Program-made: the position numbers and the translations under genes
Shown: positions 6,914 to 10,001 of the stretch, piece by piece
Numbering within the stretch: the stretch's first letter is position 1
Layout: every line of letters starts with the position of its first letter
Origin: Oscillospiraceae bacterium
GTDB taxonomy: Bacteria > Bacillota > Clostridia > Oscillospirales > Oscillospiraceae
Length of the DNA stretch: 10,001 nt
Assembly: GCA_031282225.1 (NCBI GenBank)
Contig: JAITEC010000111.1
Location: 1-10,001, forward strand
Reading direction: 5' to 3'
Notes under the pieces: generated by a model
Told to the model about the DNA's origin: nothing
Seen by the model: the letters and a program-made list of their open reading frames with translations, nothing else
Databases searched by the model: none

Positions 6914-7921
6914 ATGAAAATATTAAAAAAAAGCGCGCTTCGGGCGGCGGCTACGGCGCTGTTGGTCGCGGCCTCGGCTCTCGCGGCGGCTCTCGGCGCG
7001 CTGGCGGACGCGCGTACGGACGAGGCGACGCGCCGCGTCTTTGAGAACTCCGCGCCCATAGCGGAAAACCTGGAGTACGGCACATTCAAGGCAGTGCCCA
7101 TAAATGGGCGCTTCGCCGCTCGGGACCCCGAAGGCGACGCGGTGACGTTTGAGATAATAACGCCTCCCAAGCGGGGCGGCGTAGAGCACGACGGGACCGG
7201 AGCCTTCGTATACTCGCCAAATGACAACGCACGGGGGCGCGACAGCCTTGAATATGTCGCGATAGACGCATACGGAAACGTGTCGTCCCCGGCGACCGTA
7301 AAGATAACGATACGCAAGCGCGCCACGAAGACCTCATACTCCGATATGGACGGCGACCCTGCCCAATACGCGGCGCTCGTGCTGGCGGACGAGGGGATTT
7401 TCACCGGCGAGCAATTGGGACAGGCGTGGTTTTTTCATCCCGAGCGCGAGGTGACACGCGGCGAGTTCCTTGCTATGTGCATGCGCGTCAGCGGTGGCGA
7501 CATCATAGACGGCGTGACGAGGACGGGCTTCTTTGACGACGACTCCATCCCCGCGTGGGTCAAGCCGTATATCTCAACAGGGCTCGTTGCCGGAGCGATA
7601 AACGGCTATAAGAACGAGGAGGGCAAGCTCGTGTTCTCTCCGCAAAAGACGATAACGGTATCCGAGGCCGCAGTAGTGTTGAATAACATCCTGCAAATAA
7701 CCGACGTGGGCGACGTTGGCGTCCTCAGCGTGGACGCCGCGCCCGCGTGGGCGCTCTCCGCTTCGGTCAATCTCGCCTCGTGCGGGATATTGCCGCACGA
7801 GGCGCTGTCAAACGGCGGCCGTGCCGTGACACGCGCCGACGCCGCGCAGATGCTGGCGGCCTCTTACGTGCTGCTCGAGGCGCGCGACGACGACAAATCA
7901 CTTTTCTCCCTGCTCGGCTAA
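6914..7921 (+). CDS. Secreted cadherin-like plus S-layer homology domain protein
   Basis: The 335-residue product has a Sec signal peptide: a basic start (MKILKKSALR), an Ala/Leu core, and probable cleavage after ALADA near residue 33. Residues 47-134 form one cadherin/Ig-like beta-sandwich, with the calcium-type DPEGD (71-75), a YSPNDNARGRDSLEY strand pair and a closing AIDAYGN. Three S-layer homology (SLH)-like repeats follow at about 142-192, 205-262 and 275-322. Such repeats bind pyruvylated secondary cell-wall polymers and hold a protein on the outside of the wall. The sequence has drifted from the SLH consensus, most in the third repeat. The protein is short for an S-layer array protein and has no enzyme domain, so a minor wall-anchored or adhesion role is more likely (inference). 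It stands alone, divergent from citrate synthase, and ends at a strong hairpin. Confidence 0.85.
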   Translation: MKILKKSALRAAATALLVAASALAAALGALADARTDEATRRVFENSAPIAENLEYGTFKAVPINGRFAARDPEGDAVTFEIITPPKRGGVEHDGTGAFVYSPNDNARGRDSLEYVAIDAYGNVSSPATVKITIRKRATKTSYSDMDGDPAQYAALVLADEGIFTGEQLGQAWFFHPEREVTRGEFLAMCMRVSGGDIIDGVTRTGFFDDDSIPAWVKPYISTGLVAGAINGYKNEEGKLVFSPQKTITVSEAAVVLNNILQITDVGDVGVLSVDAAPAWALSASVNLASCGILPHEALSNGGRAVTRADAAQMLAASYVLLEARDDDKSLFSLLG

Positions 7922-7967
7922 AAATAAAAAGGGCCTGTCCGGGCGCCGCTTCCCGAACAGGCCCTTT
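7922..7967. terminator. Bidirectional Rho-independent terminator
   Basis: GGGCCTGTCCGGG (7931-7943) and CCCGAACAGGCCC (7952-7964) form a 13-position stem with one internal mismatch and an 8-base loop. On the plus strand only TTT follows; on the minus strand the stem is followed by a long U-rich tract (TTTTTATTTT). It lies between two converging genes, beginning right after the stop of the surface protein and 12 bases past the stop of the dehydrogenase. It should work best for the minus-strand gene. Confidence 0.85.
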
Positions 7968-7975
7968 GCCGCTTG

Positions 7976-8893
7976 TCAGCCAAAAGCAGGCACCTGTGCC
8001 TGTCGGTCGAATATGGGATTGTTGACGAGCATGCCGAACACCCGGGGAAATCCGTCGTATGGCTCGTCGGCGGGGAACGCGCGCAAAATGGCGCCGGCGC
8101 GCTGCTCGTAGCCAGGCTTGAACTCCGCGTGAGTGAATATATAGAGATCGCCGCGCTTTATGCCCCGCACTACGCGCAGCCCCGCCTCTGCGGGGTCGCG
8201 CATGATGCGCGAGAAATCTACGTCCGCAGGCGGGGGCGGGGGCGGGGACGCTCCATCCGGAGGAGCGGGGCGCCGCGACGGCGACCCGCGCAGCTCCATC
8301 TCTATCTCGGCGTCGGAACGGCCGAGGTTTGTCACGAACGGGCCGGGACAGAACACGGCGGCGCCGTATCCCTCGGGCAGGTCGGACGCGAGAGTCTCCA
8401 TTATCGCCACGACGGACTGCTTTGTCATATTGTAAAGCCCGCAGCCCGGCACGGGGATAATGCCTGCCTTGGAAGCCGTGGAGACTACATAACCGCCCTG
8501 CCCGTGTTCCAGCATGCGCGGCACGATCTCCTGGATGCCGTTTAGTATGCCCACGGTGTTCACGCGCAGCGCGAAATCCGTGTCTTCCGGAGACACCGCC
8601 CATAATGGGCCGGCGGCGCAGGCGATCCCCGCGTTGTTCACGAGCACGTGTATCTTTCCAAACCTCGCCTCAGCCTCGTCGGCGGCCTTTTTGTAGTTCT
8701 CGCGGTTGGACGTGTCGAGCTTGACACCGAGCCGTGGCGCGTCTATCTGCGGGAGGGCCTCTTCTATCGCCCTCTCGCGCAAGTCCGCCACCACTACGTT
8801 CATGCCCTCGCCCGCGCACGCCTTTGCAATGCCCAGCCCCAATCCGCTCGCGCCGCCCGTGACGAACGCCGTCTTGCCCCTGAGATCTTCCAT
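7976..8893 (-). CDS. Short-chain dehydrogenase/reductase with poly-proline insert
   Basis: This 305-residue NAD(P)-dependent oxidoreductase is of the classical SDR fold. The cofactor motif TGGASGLG is at 12-19, Asp37 at the end of the second strand is followed by Leu-Arg, NNAG is at 86-89, Asn112 is the active-site Asn, and Ser141, Tyr154 and Lys158 complete the tetrad. PGPFVTN (183-189) is the usual post-catalytic motif. The C-terminal part with DLYIFTHAEFKPGYEQR is shared, as I recall, with a group of longer SDRs of unknown substrate. Residues 203-222, just after the substrate-loop region, are a Pro/Ser/Arg-rich insert ending in six consecutive prolines, odd in this fold. AGGGGGA stands 9 bases before the ATG. 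It follows the swrB-like gene on the same strand after 75 bases and may end that operon, but no functional link to motility is evident. The substrate is unknown. Confidence 0.9.
   Translation of the reverse strand: MEDLRGKTAFVTGGASGLGLGIAKACAGEGMNVVVADLRERAIEEALPQIDAPRLGVKLDTSNRENYKKAADEAEARFGKIHVLVNNAGIACAAGPLWAVSPEDTDFALRVNTVGILNGIQEIVPRMLEHGQGGYVVSTASKAGIIPVPGCGLYNMTKQSVVAIMETLASDLPEGYGAAVFCPGPFVTNLGRSDAEIEMELRGSPSRRPAPPDGASPPPPPPADVDFSRIMRDPAEAGLRVVRGIKRGDLYIFTHAEFKPGYEQRAGAILRAFPADEPYDGFPRVFGMLVNNPIFDRQAQVPAFG
8232..8247 (+). repeat. G-rich tract, possible G-quadruplex
   Basis: Runs of 5, 5 and 4 guanines are separated by single cytosines, with a GG just upstream (8229-8230) and a GGGG farther downstream. 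The tract is the complement of the poly-proline codons in the dehydrogenase gene, so it lies on the template strand. It is most likely a by-product of CCC/CCG proline codons. Confidence 0.35.
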
Positions 8894-8911
8894 TGATCGG
8901 CTTCCCCCTGT

Positions 8912-8933
8912 AGTGTAATTTAAGTGTAATTTA
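8912..8933. repeat. Two tandem copies of an 11-base A/T-rich repeat
   Basis: AGTGTAATTTA occurs twice in direct succession (8912-8922 and 8923-8933) and a third copy begins (AGTG, overlapping from 8933). It lies between the swrB-like gene and the dehydrogenase, just upstream of the latter's ribosome binding site. Each copy read on the minus strand contains TACACT, a possible -10 box. It could be a paired regulator site or a slippage product. Next to it CGGCT recurs at 8943-8956. Confidence 0.6.
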
Positions 8934-8968
8934 GTGCTTGCCTCGGCTCGGCTCGGCCGCGACAGGCG

Positions 8969-9505
8969 TCATGACACCAGCGCCCCGGCGTGCATGACGA
9001 TAATAAGCGCGACCTCGCTCTGCGTCACACATAGTTCCCTGGCTATCTGACATATGGATTTGCCCTCTACATAGAGCTTTATTACGCTCTCGCGCACCAG
9101 GTCGCGCTCAACGGGCGCCACGATGATGTCGCCCTGCGGGGCTTCGGCAGGCTGCCGGGCGTGAGCCGGCAGGCTCCTCGCCGGTGCGGGCTTTTCTGCA
9201 TACTCGGGCGATGGAGGACAGCGGTCCTCCTCGGGATACGCGACATATGCCTCGGCTCTCCCCACTGTCTCGCGCAGCGACTCTATCTCCCCCCTCAGCG
9301 CCCGCATCTCAGCCTTGGACGCATTTGTGTCCCTATGGAAGTCCTCCATGAAGCCCTCCACGCTCTCGTACATCTCCAAGAGCTTGCCCTCCCTGTCTTG
9401 CAGGTCCCTGTTCTGGCGGTGCAAATCGGAAAATATGTACTTGCATAGATATGCAATCACGCACGCCAGCACAAAAATCAAAAACGACATCGCGTAGTAT
9501 TCCAT
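8969..9505 (-). CDS. SwrB (YlxL/DUF6115)-like flagellar-locus protein
   Basis: The 178-residue protein has one N-terminal membrane helix (about 6-24), a charged helical stretch of coiled-coil type (28-86), a Pro/Ala-rich linker (95-125) and a C-terminal helix-turn-helix (about 138-172: VIKLYVEGKSICQIARELCV and what follows). This order matches SwrB of Bacillus subtilis, encoded directly after sigD, which helps flagellar basal-body and export-apparatus maturation at the membrane. The position here, two genes after a SigD/FliA-type sigma factor, supports the match. The HTH probably mediates protein contact rather than DNA binding, given the membrane anchor (inference). The start overlaps nothing and lies 7 bases after the stop of the preceding gene. 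The ribosome binding site is modest (AAAGG 12 bases away, or GAGAG closer), so translation may be coupled. Confidence 0.8.
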   Translation of the reverse strand: MEYYAMSFLIFVLACVIAYLCKYIFSDLHRQNRDLQDREGKLLEMYESVEGFMEDFHRDTNASKAEMRALRGEIESLRETVGRAEAYVAYPEEDRCPPSPEYAEKPAPARSLPAHARQPAEAPQGDIIVAPVERDLVRESVIKLYVEGKSICQIARELCVTQSEVALIIVMHAGALVS

Positions 9506-9512
9506 TGCTCTC

Positions 9513-9848
9513 TCAAACCTTTATATCTACAATGTGCTCTTCTGCCGGGAACAGGTAGTCGCGCTCGTCCCAGCCCTGCCCGTCCTCGGGCAGGGCGTAT
9601 TCTTCCGGGGGCTCTCCGCCACCGTCGCCCGCCGCGCCTCCGCTGCCGCCGTCGTCCGGGTACAGGTCCAAACGCTCGGATTTTATGGTCTTTGCCACCC
9701 TTTCGCGCCCGGATTCGCCCTCCACGCGCGCCTGCACGCTTATGTAGTCCTGCACGAGCTCGCCTCTGTACGCCATGCGGCTGGACTCGCGGGAGGCCTC
9801 CGCCGTATTTGTCACCAGTATTTGCGCGTCTATCCCTTTCAGAGCCAT
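9513..9848 (-). CDS. Small unrecognised protein of the flagellar sigma locus
   Basis: This 111-residue protein has no signal peptide, membrane segment or recognisable domain. The N-terminal third (MALKGIDAQILVTNTAEASR) looks ordered and is probably the conserved part; I recall short, similarly beginning unnamed proteins between the sigma factor and ylxL in other Clostridia (not checked). The middle is charged and helical. Residues 66-79 are Gly/Asp-rich low complexity, and the tail is acidic and aromatic (GWDERDYLFPAEEHIVDIKV). It is real: AAGGGGGA stands 7 bases before the ATG, codon use fits the neighbours, and it lies 31 bases after the sigma gene and 7 before the swrB-like gene. A role in flagellar assembly or in sigma-factor control is suggested by position only. 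Confidence 0.75.
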   Translation of the reverse strand: MALKGIDAQILVTNTAEASRESSRMAYRGELVQDYISVQARVEGESGRERVAKTIKSERLDLYPDDGGSGGAAGDGGGEPPEEYALPEDGQGWDERDYLFPAEEHIVDIKV

Positions 9849-9879
9849 GCCGTTCCCCCTTCTTTCATGCCTTGACAGG

Positions 9880-10001
9880 TCACATCAACGCGTCCAGGCG
9901 CGCGCGCATCTTTGCAAGCGTCCGCGAGTGTATCTGCGACACTCGCGATTCCGTTACGGACATAATGTCCGCTATCTCTCGCAGCAGGAGCCCCTCGTAG
10001 T
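9880..10001 (-). CDS. fliA: Flagellar sigma factor SigD/FliA (WhiG family), C-terminal fragment
   Basis: Only the last 39 codons are in the window; the gene continues past the right edge. The peptide, beginning YEGLLLREIADIMSVTESRV, is sigma region 4.2: a helix-turn-helix with the VTESRVSQIHSRTLAKMRARL pattern typical of sigma-28 factors, which recognise the -35 element of flagellar and chemotaxis promoters. The protein directs RNA polymerase to late motility genes. The stop (TGA at 9882-9880) is followed by the small flagellar-locus gene and the swrB-like gene on the same strand. The SVTESRVSQ sequence separates it from SigF/SigB-type factors, but calling it SigD rather than a WhiG-like relative rests on the neighbours. 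Confidence 0.9.
   Translation of the reverse strand, partial: YEGLLLREIADIMSVTESRVSQIHSRTLAKMRARLDALM

Noticed and set aside
7767-8603. Arg/Gly-rich minus-strand open frame of 278 residues
   Set aside because: It is an alternate frame of the dehydrogenase gene; the arginine-rich composition is typical of out-of-frame reading in GC-rich DNA.
8940-8968. Terminator after the swrB-like gene
   Set aside because: CGGCTCGGCCG can fold, but no U-tract follows on the minus strand, so it is not a convincing Rho-independent terminator.
9896-9910. Alternating CG run as a Z-DNA or regulatory element
   Set aside because: It lies in codons for Arg and Ala of the sigma factor and is explained by the GC-rich codon use.
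1-10001. CRISPR array, insertion sequence, tRNA or rRNA genes
   Set aside because: I saw no regularly spaced repeats, transposase motifs, terminal inverted repeats or tRNA-like cloverleafs; visual reading could miss a diverged tRNA.

Overview
This window looks like chromosome of a motile, GC-rich, Gram-positive Clostridia-type bacterium (inference). The support is a SigD/FliA-type sigma factor end followed by a SwrB (YlxL/DUF6115)-like gene, a secreted protein with S-layer homology (SLH) domains, Shine-Dalgarno sites of the AGGAGG type, and a degenerate P-type-ATPase-like membrane protein of a kind I remember from Clostridia. Isoleucine is mostly encoded by AUA despite GC-rich third positions elsewhere. 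I see no mobile element, phage gene, CRISPR array, tRNA or rRNA; gene density is high.

Layout, left to right. Positions 1-168 are non-coding or unresolved, with promoter-like elements pointing both ways. A cysteine desulfurase (169-1320, +) follows. It converges on, and overlaps by 11 bases, a minus-strand block that reads right to left: citrate synthase (6761-5382), metK (5351-4191), an RlmB/TrmH-type 23S rRNA methyltransferase (4198-3446) and a 706-residue P-type-ATPase-like membrane protein (3430-1310). metK, rlmB and the membrane protein are tightly packed (8-base overlap, then a 15-base gap) and are probably co-transcribed. MetK makes S-adenosylmethionine, the methyl donor used by the adjacent methyltransferase. 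The membrane protein has the 8-helix plan of heavy-metal P-type ATPases, but its metal-binding, dephosphorylation and phosphorylation motifs are absent, so it is a likely pseudoenzyme.

A divergent intergenic region (6762-6913) separates citrate synthase from a cell-surface protein (6914-7921, +) with a signal peptide, one cadherin-like domain and three SLH-like repeats. A strong hairpin with A/T tracts on both sides (7922-7967) probably ends both this gene and the opposing one. The right part is again on the minus strand: the last 39 residues of a flagellar sigma factor (from the edge to 9880), a small unrecognised flagellar-locus protein (9848-9513), a SwrB-like membrane-anchored coiled-coil/HTH protein (9505-8969), then a short-chain dehydrogenase with an unusual poly-proline insert (8893-7976).

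I found no clear new multi-gene system. The points most worth a second look are the ATPase pseudoenzyme and its coupling to SAM and rRNA-methylation genes, the undescribed small protein between sigma factor and SwrB, the AUA preference, and a recurring promoter layout with very short 5' leaders.
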